NCBI RefSeq assembly: GCF_902498065.1
Contig: NZ_CABVIR010000002.1
Coordinates: forward strand, 496,001-560,000
Length of the DNA: 64,000 bases
Direction: 5' to 3'
Source of the DNA: Pseudomonas fluorescens
Lineage (GTDB): Bacteria > Pseudomonadota > Gammaproteobacteria > Pseudomonadales > Pseudomonadaceae
The notes below the pieces were generated by a model. It saw only the letters and a program-made list of their open reading frames with translations, had not been told where the DNA came from and made no database searches. Both the position numbers and the translations under genes were made by a program. Below, one piece after another: positions 35,392-44,583 of the stretch. Position 1 is the stretch's first letter; each line of letters starts with the position of its first letter.

Positions 35392-36996
35392 ATGCGCATT
35401 TCTACCGCCCAGTTTTACGAGTCCTCGGCTGCCAACTATTCGAAGAACTTCGCCAACGTGGTCAAGAGCAGCGAAGAGGCGAGCAGCCTGGTTCGCGTCA
35501 ACACCGCCGCCGATGATCCCGTCGGTGCCTCGCGCCTGCTTCAATTAGGTCAGCAGGCTTCGATGCTCGATCAGTTCTCGAACAACATGACGACGATCAA
35601 AGCCACGCTGGGTCAGACTGAAGCGGTCATGACCAGCATCGGCAACGTGCTGCAACGCGCCAAGGAACTGGCCCTGGGTGCCGGCAACGCCGGTTATACC
35701 GATGCCGACCGCCAGGCCAACGCTTCGGAGCTCAGCCAGATCGAAGAGCAGCTGTTGAGCCTGATGAACACCAAGGACGAAAACGGCAAATACATTTTCT
35801 CCGGTTCCAAGGGCGATACCGTTCCGTTCTCGCGCAATACCGACGGCACCTACAGCTATAACGGTGATCAGGTCACGCTGGACCTGCCGATTGGCGACAC
35901 CCAGTCGATGGCCACCAATAGCACCGGTTGGGCTGTGTTCCAGCAAGCCATCAACACCAGTCGCACGCAGACCACAATGACTTCGCCTGCACCGCTCGTC
36001 GATGGCGGTCGCGTGGTGCTTTCCAATGGTCAGGTAGGTTCCGACGTGACCTACAACGCCAAATTCCGCAGTGGCGAGCCTTACACCGTGAATGTCCTCA
36101 GCCCTACGCAACTGGAAATTCGCGATTCGCTGGGTAATGACGTCACGTCCGAGGCTACTGGCAATGGCGCGTTCAGCTCCTCCGGTGGTGCTGCCACACA
36201 GACGATCAATTTCCGTGGCGTTGACCTGAAGTTGAACATCAACATGAAGGCTGGCGACGTTCCGGCAACCGTGTTTCCGGCGCCTCCGTCCCCCAATGCC
36301 TACAGCTTCACCCTGGCGGCCAAGCCGGACAGCTTCAATGCGTCCCGTGCTCCGGGCAACGTGTCTAGCGAAGTCGTCACCAACACCAGCATTACCAACA
36401 GTGCCGCCTACCACGCCAGCTTTCCGGAAGGCGAGGCGATTCTCAAGTTCACCAGCCCTACGGCTTTCGAGTTGTACGCCGCGCCTCTGACCGCCAACAG
36501 CAAGCCGGTTTCCAGTGGTGTTCTGGCGGGCAACGTCGCCACCGCATCGGGTGTCGCCTTTACGCTGAGCGGCGCGCCGGCACCGACGATGCTTGCCGGT
36601 GACCAGTTCTCCGTCACGGTCAACACTCACCAGACGCAGAACATTCTGGACACCGTCAGCCAGCTGAAAACCGCGCTGTCGACGCCGACCAACAACGATC
36701 CGCTGGCCATCCAAAAGCTCAACGCAGCCATCGGTTCGGGCATCGGCAACCTTGCCAGCGGCATGGACCAGTTGACCTCCAGCATCAGCTCGGTGGGTGG
36801 TCGCGGTGCGTCGCTGACGACCCAGACCGATATCAACCAGAGCCTGGTGCAGGCCAACACGCAGACCCAGGGGGCGATCCGTGATTCGGACCCGGCCACG
36901 GTGATGACCCGCCTGACCTTGCAGCAAACCATGCTGCAGGCCTCGCAACTGGCGTTCAGCAAAATCGCTCAGTTGGGGCTGTTCAACAAAGTCTGA
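35392..36996 (+). CDS. flgL: Flagellar hook-associated protein 3 FlgL
   Basis: 534 residues. It begins MRISTAQFYESSAANYSKNF, with VNTAADDPVGASRLLQLGQQASMLDQF, and ends LTLQQTMLQASQLAFSKIAQLGLFNKV, the flagellin-like D0 helices of FlgL. The central domain (about 180-420) is variable. It forms the second junction ring below the filament. It is the last structural gene of the operon; the glycosylation island starts 73 bases later. Confidence 0.96.
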   Translation: MRISTAQFYESSAANYSKNFANVVKSSEEASSLVRVNTAADDPVGASRLLQLGQQASMLDQFSNNMTTIKATLGQTEAVMTSIGNVLQRAKELALGAGNAGYTDADRQANASELSQIEEQLLSLMNTKDENGKYIFSGSKGDTVPFSRNTDGTYSYNGDQVTLDLPIGDTQSMATNSTGWAVFQQAINTSRTQTTMTSPAPLVDGGRVVLSNGQVGSDVTYNAKFRSGEPYTVNVLSPTQLEIRDSLGNDVTSEATGNGAFSSSGGAATQTINFRGVDLKLNINMKAGDVPATVFPAPPSPNAYSFTLAAKPDSFNASRAPGNVSSEVVTNTSITNSAAYHASFPEGEAILKFTSPTAFELYAAPLTANSKPVSSGVLAGNVATASGVAFTLSGAPAPTMLAGDQFSVTVNTHQTQNILDTVSQLKTALSTPTNNDPLAIQKLNAAIGSGIGNLASGMDQLTSSISSVGGRGASLTTQTDINQSLVQANTQTQGAIRDSDPATVMTRLTLQQTMLQASQLAFSKIAQLGLFNKV

Positions 36997-37069
36997 GTCA
37001 AAGCCTCCGCGCCGTTGGTGTGGAGGTTAAGGCACCGAGTGCAAACCGTCTTTTTTCAGCGGTTCAGGG

Positions 37070-40000
37070 TTGCTCTACTCGTTCCAGAGTGAGCGCCCGC
37101 CGCTCGCGAGTTCCCCCGCCGTGAAACCAACGCCTCTTGTCAGCATCGCCATTCCCGCCTACAACCCGCTGTACTTTCAGGCGGCGCTGCAAAGTGCTCT
37201 GAATCAGACTTATGCGTCGCTTGAAGTGATCGTATGTGACGACAGCGACAGCGACGAAATCCATGAGCTGGTCCAGGCTTGCACGGTGCCGAAAACCGTG
37301 ACGTTGCGTTATGTGCGCAATGACCAACACCTGGGGTTCAAGGGGAATCTGATGGCCTGCGCCGAGCAGGCAACCGGCGAGTATCTCAAGCTTCTCTGTG
37401 ATGACGATCAGCTGCTGCCTGAGAGTATTGCTCGTCAGGTGCAGGGTTTCATTGGTCATGACGACGTGAATCTGGTGATTGCCCAGCGTCAGTATTGCGA
37501 CGGCGATTACTTGCTGCTTCCCGAGCGTCTGGAGAACTCCAGCTTTTCCTCGGGGGATACGCTGTTCAAGGGTGAAGATTTGCTGGATGTGCTGGAAAGC
37601 ACGGCCATCAACTTCCTCAGTAATCTGAGTGGCGCCCTGATGCGTACTCATCAGGTGCTGGAGTATCTGCCGGCATTGACCCAGATTGGCGAAGGCTTCG
37701 TCGCCCGTCTCGATTTCGCCTTGTTCGTCTGCCTGTTGCGTCGTGGCAATCTGGCGGTAATGGGGCAGGTGCTCAGTTTCGAACGCTTGCACCCGGCGCG
37801 TATGAGCAATCAATTGGAGGTCCAGCAGGCGGTGGCGGTCGAGCTCGGCTGGCTGACCCAGATGCTGGCGGTGCGCAGCGGCGAGCCGGCACCTGCGCCA
37901 GGGCACGTTCGTTACATCGATCTGGCCAGCGCCGCCCTCGGTGAGCCGTATGCCTGGGAGGAAATGCCCCTGAGTCGCTCTCTGGGCTTTTCCGCGACCC
38001 TGATCCGTTCGCGGGTGGGTGAAAACTGTGACAGCTTCGCTGATGTGTATCAGCAATGGCTGGCCTGTCGCACCCTCAACCCGGCCCAGCAGCGCCTGTT
38101 GCCCACGCGCCTTGCCTCCTGGGCATGGCAGCCGCGGATTGTGCCGGTGGTGATTGATGCCGACGCGGACGAAGCGGCACTCGGCGTCACACTGGAAAGC
38201 ATCGAACGGCAGGTCTATGCCGCCGAAACGGTTTTGGTGCTCAGCGGTGAAAATCGTGCCAGCGCTCTTGCTGGTAACGTGATTCGTGTGACCTTGCAAG
38301 GCGACGGACTTGAGCAGCTCAATGGCCTGTTGATGCAGGCGGACAGTGCGGACTGGTTCTATCTTCTGCGGGCCGGTGATCGCCTGAATGAACTGGCCTT
38401 GCTGCTTTTGGCCGAGCGGATGGTCGAGAGTGCCGACGCTCTGTGCATCTACAGCGATGAAGGTGGCTTGCGCAATGACCTGTCGGTCGAGCCGATCTTC
38501 AAGTCCGATTTCAATCTGGACCTGTTGCGCAGTTATCCCTATATCGGGCGGACACTGGCGATTCAGCGCCAGCGCTTTGTGGATGCCGGTGGATTCGACC
38601 CGGATTTCACCGAGCTAGGTCCTCATGACCTGGTCTGGCGTCTCGTTGAAAACCACGGCGCGCATGTCGTGGAGCACGTCGCCCAAGTGCTGGTCGAGTC
38701 CTCGTTCGGCCTGTCGCAATGGCTCGCGCTGCCGCAGGTGGTCGAACAAAACGCTCGTGTACTGACTGCGCACCTTGATCGCATCGGCGCTGCACACCAG
38801 GTCCGCGAAGGCAGCGTGCCGCTGATCAATCGAATTGACTACCGGCATGGCGTTCAGCCGCTGGTGTCCATCGTTGTCGTGATGCGGGACCGGCTCGGCC
38901 CGCTTCAGCGCTGCATCGAAAGCGTGCTTGAGCACACGGCGTATGCTCACTACGAATTGTTGATCGTGGACAACGCCAGCACCTCGATCGAAGCGCGGGA
39001 CTGGCTCGCCGCCATGTCGCAAATGGGTGGCGAAAAATTGCGCGTGCTGCACTGCGATTACGCCGATAACCCGGCTGCGGCGCAGAACTTCGCGGTTGCT
39101 CAGGTTCGCGGCGAGTATGTGCTGTTGCTCAGTCCGGACAGCCTGATCGTCAACCGCGACTGGCTAGACGAATTGTTGAATCACGGATTGCGTCCGGAGG
39201 TGGGGGTTGTTGGTGGCCGGATGGTCAACCCTCAGGGGCGTATTGAAGGTTCGGCCCTGGTGCTGGGGATGCGCGGCCCTGTCGGCGTGCCTTGGCGCGG
39301 GGAGGTGATGACCACCCCGGGGTATATGCAGCGCCAGCAGGCGGTGCAGAATTTGAGCGCTGTGAGCACCGAGTGCCTGCTGGTCCGCAAGCAGGTGTTC
39401 GATGAGCTTCAGGGGTTTGACGAGCAGGCCTTTTCCCAACGGCTCGGCGGCCCTGACTTCTGTCTGCGTGTTCGGCAGAAGGGGTATCTGGTGGTCTGGA
39501 CGCCGTATGCCGAGTCGGTCCACGTGGCTGCCGAGACGGAGAGCGGGCCGGTGGTGTCAACGCTGGTGGCTGAGCACAAGCTGTTTTATCAGCGCTGGCT
39601 GCCGATCATCGCCAGAGATCCGGCGTACAACGTCAACCTGAGCCTCAACACCAATAATTTCAGTCTTGAACCTGGTTTCAAGAACGATTGGAATCCGTTC
39701 GCCCGCCACATGCTGCCACGGGTTCTGGCAATCCCGATCAACGAGACCGCTGTAGGGCATTACCGTGTCACCCAGCCATTTCTCGAGCTGGAGGCTGCGG
39801 GGCAAGTGCTCGGTAATCTTTCGTTCCATACGCCTTCGGACATTGAGCTGGAACGTCAGTCGCCCGACGTCATCATTCTGCAAGGGCGCTACAGTGACAG
39901 TGCGGTGAATGAAGTCGAGCGGGTCAGGAACAGTTCGCGGGCCTTCCGGATCTTCGAGCTTGATGACTATGTCATCGACGTGCCGAAGAAAAATGCTCAC

Positions 40001-40699
40001 GTGCGCAAGTCCATCGTTGGCGTTGAGCAGATCGTGCGGCGTGCGATCGGGCTGTGTGACCGGGTGGTGGTGTCGACCCAGCCGCTGGCCGATGCGCTCA
40101 AAGGTATGCATGACGATATTCGCGTGGTGCCGAACATGCTCGCTCCGCATCTTTGGACCGGCCTGAGCAGTCAGCGACGCACGTCGCGCAAACCGAGGGT
40201 CGGCTGGGGCGGTGGGACCAGCCATGATGGGGATCTGGCGATCATTGCCGATGTCGTTCGCTTGCTGGCGGATGAAGTCGAATGGGTGTTTTTCGGCATG
40301 TGCCCGCCAGCACTCAAGCCCTACGTGCATGAATTTCATCCGGCCGTCGGTCTGCAGGCTTACCCGGCCAAACTGGCCAGCCTGAACCTTGATCTGGCGT
40401 TGGCGCCGTTGGAGTTTCACATCTTCAACGACTGCAAGAGCAACTTGCGCCTGCTGGAATATGGCGCGTGCGGGTACCCGGTGATCTGTACCGACACCGA
40501 GGCTTATCGGGGTTATCTGCCGTGTACCAAGGTGGTGAGCAACGGTACCGAGGAATGGCTTGAGGCGATTCGTATGCACCTGGCTGACCCGGACGCGAGT
40601 TACCGCATGGGTGACGCGTTACGCGAAGAAGTGCTGCGCGACTATATGCTGCGAGGCAACAACCTGAATTATTGGGCTGAGGGTTGGTTGCCGAACTGA
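37070..40699 (+). CDS. Large multidomain glycosyltransferase, probable flagellin glycosyltransferase (Fgt1-like)
   Basis: Up to 1209 residues. At least three catalytic-type regions are visible: an N-terminal GT2 domain (about 22-260; VSIAIPAYN, DDDQ near 125); a degenerate GT2-like region (about 355-585) leading into a second GT2 domain (about 597-840; LVSIVVVMRDR, LLIVDNAS); and a C-terminal GT-B/GT4-type domain (about 885-1209; VGHYRVTQPFLELE, FNDCKSNLRLLEYGACGYPVI). Size, domain order and position directly after flgL match Fgt1 of P. syringae, which builds the flagellin glycan. The start is uncertain: TTG 37070 or GTG 37121, neither with a good ribosome site. It probably sits on the flg transcript. 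A long hairpin follows the stop. Confidence 0.82.
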   Translation: MLYSFQSERPPLASSPAVKPTPLVSIAIPAYNPLYFQAALQSALNQTYASLEVIVCDDSDSDEIHELVQACTVPKTVTLRYVRNDQHLGFKGNLMACAEQATGEYLKLLCDDDQLLPESIARQVQGFIGHDDVNLVIAQRQYCDGDYLLLPERLENSSFSSGDTLFKGEDLLDVLESTAINFLSNLSGALMRTHQVLEYLPALTQIGEGFVARLDFALFVCLLRRGNLAVMGQVLSFERLHPARMSNQLEVQQAVAVELGWLTQMLAVRSGEPAPAPGHVRYIDLASAALGEPYAWEEMPLSRSLGFSATLIRSRVGENCDSFADVYQQWLACRTLNPAQQRLLPTRLASWAWQPRIVPVVIDADADEAALGVTLESIERQVYAAETVLVLSGENRASALAGNVIRVTLQGDGLEQLNGLLMQADSADWFYLLRAGDRLNELALLLLAERMVESADALCIYSDEGGLRNDLSVEPIFKSDFNLDLLRSYPYIGRTLAIQRQRFVDAGGFDPDFTELGPHDLVWRLVENHGAHVVEHVAQVLVESSFGLSQWLALPQVVEQNARVLTAHLDRIGAAHQVREGSVPLINRIDYRHGVQPLVSIVVVMRDRLGPLQRCIESVLEHTAYAHYELLIVDNASTSIEARDWLAAMSQMGGEKLRVLHCDYADNPAAAQNFAVAQVRGEYVLLLSPDSLIVNRDWLDELLNHGLRPEVGVVGGRMVNPQGRIEGSALVLGMRGPVGVPWRGEVMTTPGYMQRQQAVQNLSAVSTECLLVRKQVFDELQGFDEQAFSQRLGGPDFCLRVRQKGYLVVWTPYAESVHVAAETESGPVVSTLVAEHKLFYQRWLPIIARDPAYNVNLSLNTNNFSLEPGFKNDWNPFARHMLPRVLAIPINETAVGHYRVTQPFLELEAAGQVLGNLSFHTPSDIELERQSPDVIILQGRYSDSAVNEVERVRNSSRAFRIFELDDYVIDVPKKNAHVRKSIVGVEQIVRRAIGLCDRVVVSTQPLADALKGMHDDIRVVPNMLAPHLWTGLSSQRRTSRKPRVGWGGGTSHDGDLAIIADVVRLLADEVEWVFFGMCPPALKPYVHEFHPAVGLQAYPAKLASLNLDLALAPLEFHIFNDCKSNLRLLEYGACGYPVICTDTEAYRGYLPCTKVVSNGTEEWLEAIRMHLADPDASYRMGDALREEVLRDYMLRGNNLNYWAEGWLPN

Positions 40700-40710
40700 C
40701 CGCTGTGATC

Positions 40711-40748
40711 GGGTGTATATCCGCTTTTGCGGCAACGGATATACACCC
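40711..40748. repeat. Perfect 13-base inverted repeat after the first large glycosyltransferase
   Basis: GGGTGTATATCCG and its exact complement flank a 12-base loop that itself contains CCGC and GCGG, so two alternative hairpins are possible. It starts 11 bases after the stop codon. There is no T-run on either strand, so a classic terminator is unlikely; C-rich runs follow. It could attenuate flg read-through or stabilise the mRNA end. Confidence 0.6.
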
Positions 40749-40809
40749 AAAGCCAGCCCCCCCCAACCCGGCTATTACGTTCCACCCCCCCCGCCCGAAG
40801 AGAAAGAGC

Positions 40810-40825
40810 TGGCGCGTTTCCTGCA
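40810..40825 (+). promoter_or_regulatory. Sigma-54 (RpoN) promoter of the CDP-sugar operon
   Basis: TGGCGCGTTTCCTGCA differs from the consensus TGGCACG-N4-TTGCA at only two positions and has the required ten bases between GG and GC. It lies 141 bases upstream of rfbF in a 266-base intergenic gap, giving a predicted start near 40836. This would put sugar biosynthesis under the same RpoN/FleQ-type control as the flagellar structural genes. Confidence 0.8.
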
Positions 40826-40965
40826 AGTCCCCCCGATATCGCCATAAAACGAGCACTTCCGGTCAATCCAGAAGCGCCATGACCGGCATTGAAGGTTTTA
40901 TCCAGAAGGCCTGCAAAAGCTTGATACAGCTTGGCTGAGCCCTGTGACGAACAAGAGGGGAGACG

Positions 40966-41739
40966 ATGAAGGCAGTTATTTTGGCGGGCGGCCTGGGCAC
41001 GCGCATCAGTGAGGAGTCGCACCTCAAACCCAAGCCGATGATTGAAATCGGCGGCAAGCCAATTCTCTGGCACATCATGAAGCAGTACTCCGCTCACGGG
41101 ATCCATGACTTCGTGATTTGCCTGGGCTACAAGGGCTACGCGATCAAGGACTTCTTCGCCAACTACTTCCTGCATACCTCCGACGTCACGTTCGACATGT
41201 GCAATAACCGCATGGACGTTCACCAGAACTACAGCGAGCCATGGCGCGTGACCCTGATCGACACGGGCGAAGACACCATGACCGGTGGCCGCCTGCGTCG
41301 CGCCGCCCGTTATCTGGAAGGCGAACAGGCATTCTGCTTTACCTACGGCGATGGCGTTTCCGACCTTAATATCGGCGCCCTGGTGGACTTTCACCTGAGC
41401 CACGGCAAACTCGCGACCGTCACCGCTGTGCAGCCACCGGGCCGTTACGGCGCCCTGGAGCGCGACGGTGACAGCGTCAAAGGTTTCATTGAAAAACCGC
41501 GCGGTGACGGCGGCTGGATCAATGGCGGTTTTTTTGTCCTGTCGCCAAAAGTGCTGCCGTACATCGCTGACGACCAGACCTCCTGGGAGGCCGAGCCGCT
41601 GGCCGCGCTGGCCGACGAACAACAGCTGCAAGCGTTTCAGCACGACGGCTTCTGGCATCCGATGGACACCCTGCGCGATAAAAACCACCTTGAGCAGTTG
41701 TGGCTGAGCGGGGAGGCCCCATGGAAACAATGGGACTGA
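40966..41739 (+). CDS. rfbF: Glucose-1-phosphate cytidylyltransferase
   Basis: 257 residues, full length. The nucleotidyltransferase motif MKAVILAGGLGTRISEESHLKPKPMIEIG is at the N-terminus, followed by FCFTYGDGVSDLNI, FIEKPRGDGGWINGGFFV and the C-terminal WHPMDTLRDKNHLEQLW typical of RfbF. It makes CDP-glucose from CTP and glucose-1-phosphate. AGGGGAG precedes the ATG. It is the first gene of a tightly overlapping run of seven genes; the next gene starts inside it. Confidence 0.95.
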   Translation: MKAVILAGGLGTRISEESHLKPKPMIEIGGKPILWHIMKQYSAHGIHDFVICLGYKGYAIKDFFANYFLHTSDVTFDMCNNRMDVHQNYSEPWRVTLIDTGEDTMTGGRLRRAARYLEGEQAFCFTYGDGVSDLNIGALVDFHLSHGKLATVTAVQPPGRYGALERDGDSVKGFIEKPRGDGGWINGGFFVLSPKVLPYIADDQTSWEAEPLAALADEQQLQAFQHDGFWHPMDTLRDKNHLEQLWLSGEAPWKQWD

Positions 41740-42803
41740 GTCCGGAATTCTGGCGTGGCAAGCGGGTTCTGCTGACGGGCCACACCGGTTTCAAAGGCAG
41801 TTGGCTGACGTTGTGGCTGCAAAGTCTCGGCGCGAAAGTCAGTGGGTTTTCCCTCGATCCGTCCACCGAGCCGAGCCTGTTTGAACTGGCGCGTGTGCAC
41901 GAAGGCATCAACGATCAGCGCGGCGACCTGCGTGACCTGGGTGCCTTGCTCGAGTTGATCACCGAAACCCAACCGGAAATCGTCCTGCACCTGGCGGCCC
42001 AACCGCTGGTGCGCGAGGGTTATCGCGATCCGCTGGGGACTTACTCCAGCAACGTCATGGGCACCCTCAATCTGCTCGAAGCGATCCGTCAGGTCGGCGG
42101 CGTGCGTGCTTGTGTGCTGGTGACCACCGACAAGGTCTACGCCAACCAGGAATGGTTGTGGCCATATCGTGAAAACGAAGCGCTCGGCGGCCACGATCCT
42201 TACAGCAGCAGCAAGGCCTGCTGCGAGTTGCTGGCGCAGTCTTATGCAGCGTCGTTCTTCCCGGCCGAAAAATATGCCGAACACGGTCTGGCGTTGGCCA
42301 CGGCCCGAGCCGGCAACGTGTTGGGCGGTGGTGATTTTGCCCCTGAGCGTTTGATTCCCGATGTCCTGAAAGCCTGGTCCGCCGATGAACCGGTGACCCT
42401 GCGTTACCCGCAAGCGGTCCGCCCGTGGCAACACGCGCTGGAGCCCTTGGCCGGTTACCTGCAACTGGCCGCTGGCCTTTACGAGCGAGGTCCCGAGTTC
42501 GCCGGTGCGTGGAACTTCGGCCCGGGCGAAGCGGACATGTGCAGCGTCGGCGAAGTCGTCAAACTGCTCGCCGATCGCTGGCCGCAAGCGCGTGGATTGC
42601 GCATCGAACCGAGTGATTTGCACGAAGCAGGCCTGTTGCGCCTGGACAGCAGCCGCGCCCGTCAACTGTTGGCCTGGCAACCGCGCTGGTCGTTGCAGCA
42701 ATGCCTGACCCAAACCCTCGATTGGCATCTGGCCTGGCAAAACGGCGACGACATGCGTGACGTCACGTTGGGCCAGCTGAACCTGTACCGAGGCGCGCTG
42801 TGA
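41721..42803 (+). CDS. rfbG: CDP-glucose 4,6-dehydratase
   Basis: 360 residues, extended SDR. The Rossmann motif is TGHTGFKGSWLTLWL near the N-terminus. The TTDKVYANQEW and YSSSKACCELLAQSY motifs give the YxxxK pair, and RPWQHALEPLAGYL is characteristic of RfbG. It produces CDP-4-keto-6-deoxyglucose. The ATG at 41721 follows GGGGAGG; the start lies 19 bases inside rfbF and the stop overlaps the next gene by four bases. Confidence 0.94.
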   Translation: METMGLSPEFWRGKRVLLTGHTGFKGSWLTLWLQSLGAKVSGFSLDPSTEPSLFELARVHEGINDQRGDLRDLGALLELITETQPEIVLHLAAQPLVREGYRDPLGTYSSNVMGTLNLLEAIRQVGGVRACVLVTTDKVYANQEWLWPYRENEALGGHDPYSSSKACCELLAQSYAASFFPAEKYAEHGLALATARAGNVLGGGDFAPERLIPDVLKAWSADEPVTLRYPQAVRPWQHALEPLAGYLQLAAGLYERGPEFAGAWNFGPGEADMCSVGEVVKLLADRWPQARGLRIEPSDLHEAGLLRLDSSRARQLLAWQPRWSLQQCLTQTLDWHLAWQNGDDMRDVTLGQLNLYRGAL

Positions 42804-43360
42804 GCGAATTTTTGTTGAAAGCCCTACCGCTGAAGGGCTTGTTCAGCGTGCAGCACAAACGCTTTGAAGACGATCGCGGGCACTTCGCCCGGTTGTTCTG
42901 CGAGGGCAGCCTGAGTGCCTTTGGCGAGGCGTTTCATATTCGCCAGATCAATCATTCCTGCACCCGCGCACGCGGGAGTGTGCGTGGTTTGCATTACCAG
43001 AATGCCAACGCGCCGGAAGCCAAGCTGATCACCTGCCTGCGCGGTGAGGTCTGGGATGTGGCGGTGGACTTGCGACCGAACTCCGCAACCTTCCTGCACT
43101 GGCACGCCGAACACCTGCGTGCCGGCGATGGCCGCAGCCTGCTCATTCCTGCCGGATTCGCCCACGGCTTCCAGACCCTGACCGACGACGCCGAATTGCT
43201 TTATCTGCACAGCGCCGACTACGCGCCGGAGCACGAAGGCGGTTTGTCGGTGAACGATCCACGGCTGGCGATTGCCTGGCCGTTGCCTGTCAATAATCTG
43301 TCAGCCAGGGACGCCAGCCATCCCTTGCTCGATGAACGCTTCGCTGGAGTGCGTCTATGA
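42800..43360 (+). CDS. dTDP-4-dehydrorhamnose 3,5-epimerase-family protein (acting on a CDP-sugar)
   Basis: 186 residues from a GTG overlapping the rfbG stop. The RmlC cupin signature is present: RGLHYQ with the catalytic His, VAVDLRPNSATF, and LIPAGFAHGFQTLTDDAELLY. Given that the only nucleotide sugar supplied here is CDP-4-keto-6-deoxyglucose, it probably epimerises C3, C5 or both of that compound rather than the dTDP form. There is no RfbH-type 3-dehydrase or rmlABD nearby, which argues against rhamnose or a simple 3,6-dideoxyhexose. Confidence 0.88.
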   Translation: MSEFLLKALPLKGLFSVQHKRFEDDRGHFARLFCEGSLSAFGEAFHIRQINHSCTRARGSVRGLHYQNANAPEAKLITCLRGEVWDVAVDLRPNSATFLHWHAEHLRAGDGRSLLIPAGFAHGFQTLTDDAELLYLHSADYAPEHEGGLSVNDPRLAIAWPLPVNNLSARDASHPLLDERFAGVRL

Positions 43361-44583
43361 ACTGCCGTGGTTGCGGAACTCCTTTGGCCTTGCCGCTGAT
43401 CGATCTCGGCACCTCGCCGCCGTCGAACGCCTACGTCCGTGCCGATCAGCTGGAACAGGCCGAACAATGGGTGCCGCTGAAGGTCGCGGTGTGTCAGCAG
43501 TGCTGGTTGGTGCAAACCGAGGATTACACCAGCGCCGACAGCCTGTTCGATGCCGAGTATGCTTATTTCAGTTCGTTCTCCAGCACCTGGCTGGCGCATG
43601 CCGATCGCTACGTCGCCGAGATGGTCGAGCGTTTCGGCCTGACCGCCGACAGCCGTGTGGTGGAAATCGCCGCCAATGACGGTTATCTGTTGCAGTACGT
43701 CGCCGGCCGCGGCATCCCTTGCCTGGGCGTTGAGCCGACCCGCAGCACCGCGCAAGCGGCGCGCGAAAAAGGCCTGGAAATCCGCGAGTTGTTCTTCGGC
43801 CGAAACACCGCTGCGCAATTGGTCGGTGAAGGCTGGTCCGCGGACCTGATGGCTGCCAACAACGTGTTGGCCCACGTGCCGGACATCAATGATTTCCTCG
43901 GTGGTTTCGCGACCTTGCTCAAGCCGACCGGCGTGGCAACGTTCGAGTTTCCGCAACTGCTGGCGCTGATGGCCGGGCAGCAGTTCGACACGCTGTATCA
44001 CGAGCACTATTCCTACCTGTCCCTGACCGCCGTGCATACATTGTGCGAACGCAACGGTCTGGAAGTCTTCGACGTCAGTCAGCTGTCGACCCATGGCGGT
44101 TCGTTGCGGGTCTTCGTCCAGCGGGCTGATGGTGTTCGTCGTGACGTGCAGCCTGCGGTTGCTCGGCAATTGCAGGCCGAACTCGTCGCCGGGGTGAAAA
44201 CGCCCGAGTACTACGCGACCCTCGCGCCGGCCGCCGAACGTATCAAACACGAACTGCTGCGCTTTCTGCTCAAGGCCAAGGCTGACGGCAAGCGTGTGGT
44301 CGGTTACGGTGCCGCCGCCAAGGGCAACACCTTGCTCAACTACGCCGGGGTCAAACCGGACCTGCTGGCCTGGGTCGCCGACGCCAACCCGCACAAGCAG
44401 GGCAAGTACCTGCCGGGCAGTCGCATTCCGATTGTTTCGCCGGCGCAGATCGAGTTGGAAAAACCGGATTACGTGCTGGTATTGCCGTGGAACCTGTTGC
44501 ACGAAGTCAGCCAGCAGCTGGCTCAGGTGCGTCAGTGGGATGGTCGCTTCGTGATCGCCGTGCCTGAGTTGACCGTCCTGTGA
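43357..44583 (+). CDS. Sugar C-methyltransferase (TylCIII/NovU/TcaB9 family)
   Basis: 408 residues with the three-part architecture of sugar C-methyltransferases. An N-terminal zinc domain has Cys3, Cys6, Cys46 and Cys49. The SAM-binding domain has VEIAANDGYLLQY near residue 102. The active-site motif YHEHYSY is at 214-220, with Tyr214 and His217 corresponding to the catalytic pair of TcaB9. The C-terminal domain contains GYGAAAKGNTLLNYAGV. Such enzymes add a methyl branch at C3 of 4-keto-6-deoxyhexoses, predicting a branched sugar. Overlaps both neighbours by four bases. Confidence 0.9.
   Translation: MNCRGCGTPLALPLIDLGTSPPSNAYVRADQLEQAEQWVPLKVAVCQQCWLVQTEDYTSADSLFDAEYAYFSSFSSTWLAHADRYVAEMVERFGLTADSRVVEIAANDGYLLQYVAGRGIPCLGVEPTRSTAQAAREKGLEIRELFFGRNTAAQLVGEGWSADLMAANNVLAHVPDINDFLGGFATLLKPTGVATFEFPQLLALMAGQQFDTLYHEHYSYLSLTAVHTLCERNGLEVFDVSQLSTHGGSLRVFVQRADGVRRDVQPAVARQLQAELVAGVKTPEYYATLAPAAERIKHELLRFLLKAKADGKRVVGYGAAAKGNTLLNYAGVKPDLLAWVADANPHKQGKYLPGSRIPIVSPAQIELEKPDYVLVLPWNLLHEVSQQLAQVRQWDGRFVIAVPELTVL

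Noticed and set aside
33033..35399. 788-residue open frame on the minus strand opposite flgK
   Set aside because: It mirrors the codons of a certain gene; GC-biased third positions remove stops on the opposite strand. Its sequence is Arg/Gln/His/Val-rich with no family motif and it has no ribosome site.
35545..36948. 467-residue minus-strand open frame opposite flgL
   Set aside because: Shadow of flgL codon bias with no recognisable domain.
37031..37045. Possible sigma-54 promoter before the first large glycosyltransferase (GGCAC ... TGCA)
   Set aside because: Spacing is two bases too short, and the gene can be served by the flg transcript.
37039..37092. 17-codon open frame from a GTG behind GGAGG, just before the first large glycosyltransferase
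   Set aside because: The 12-base spacing is poor and the peptide is unremarkable; it could be a coupling device but nothing supports it beyond position.
37064..38299. 411-residue minus-strand open frame opposite the first large glycosyltransferase
   Set aside because: His/Gln-rich shadow product; the plus strand has clear glycosyltransferase motifs over the same DNA.
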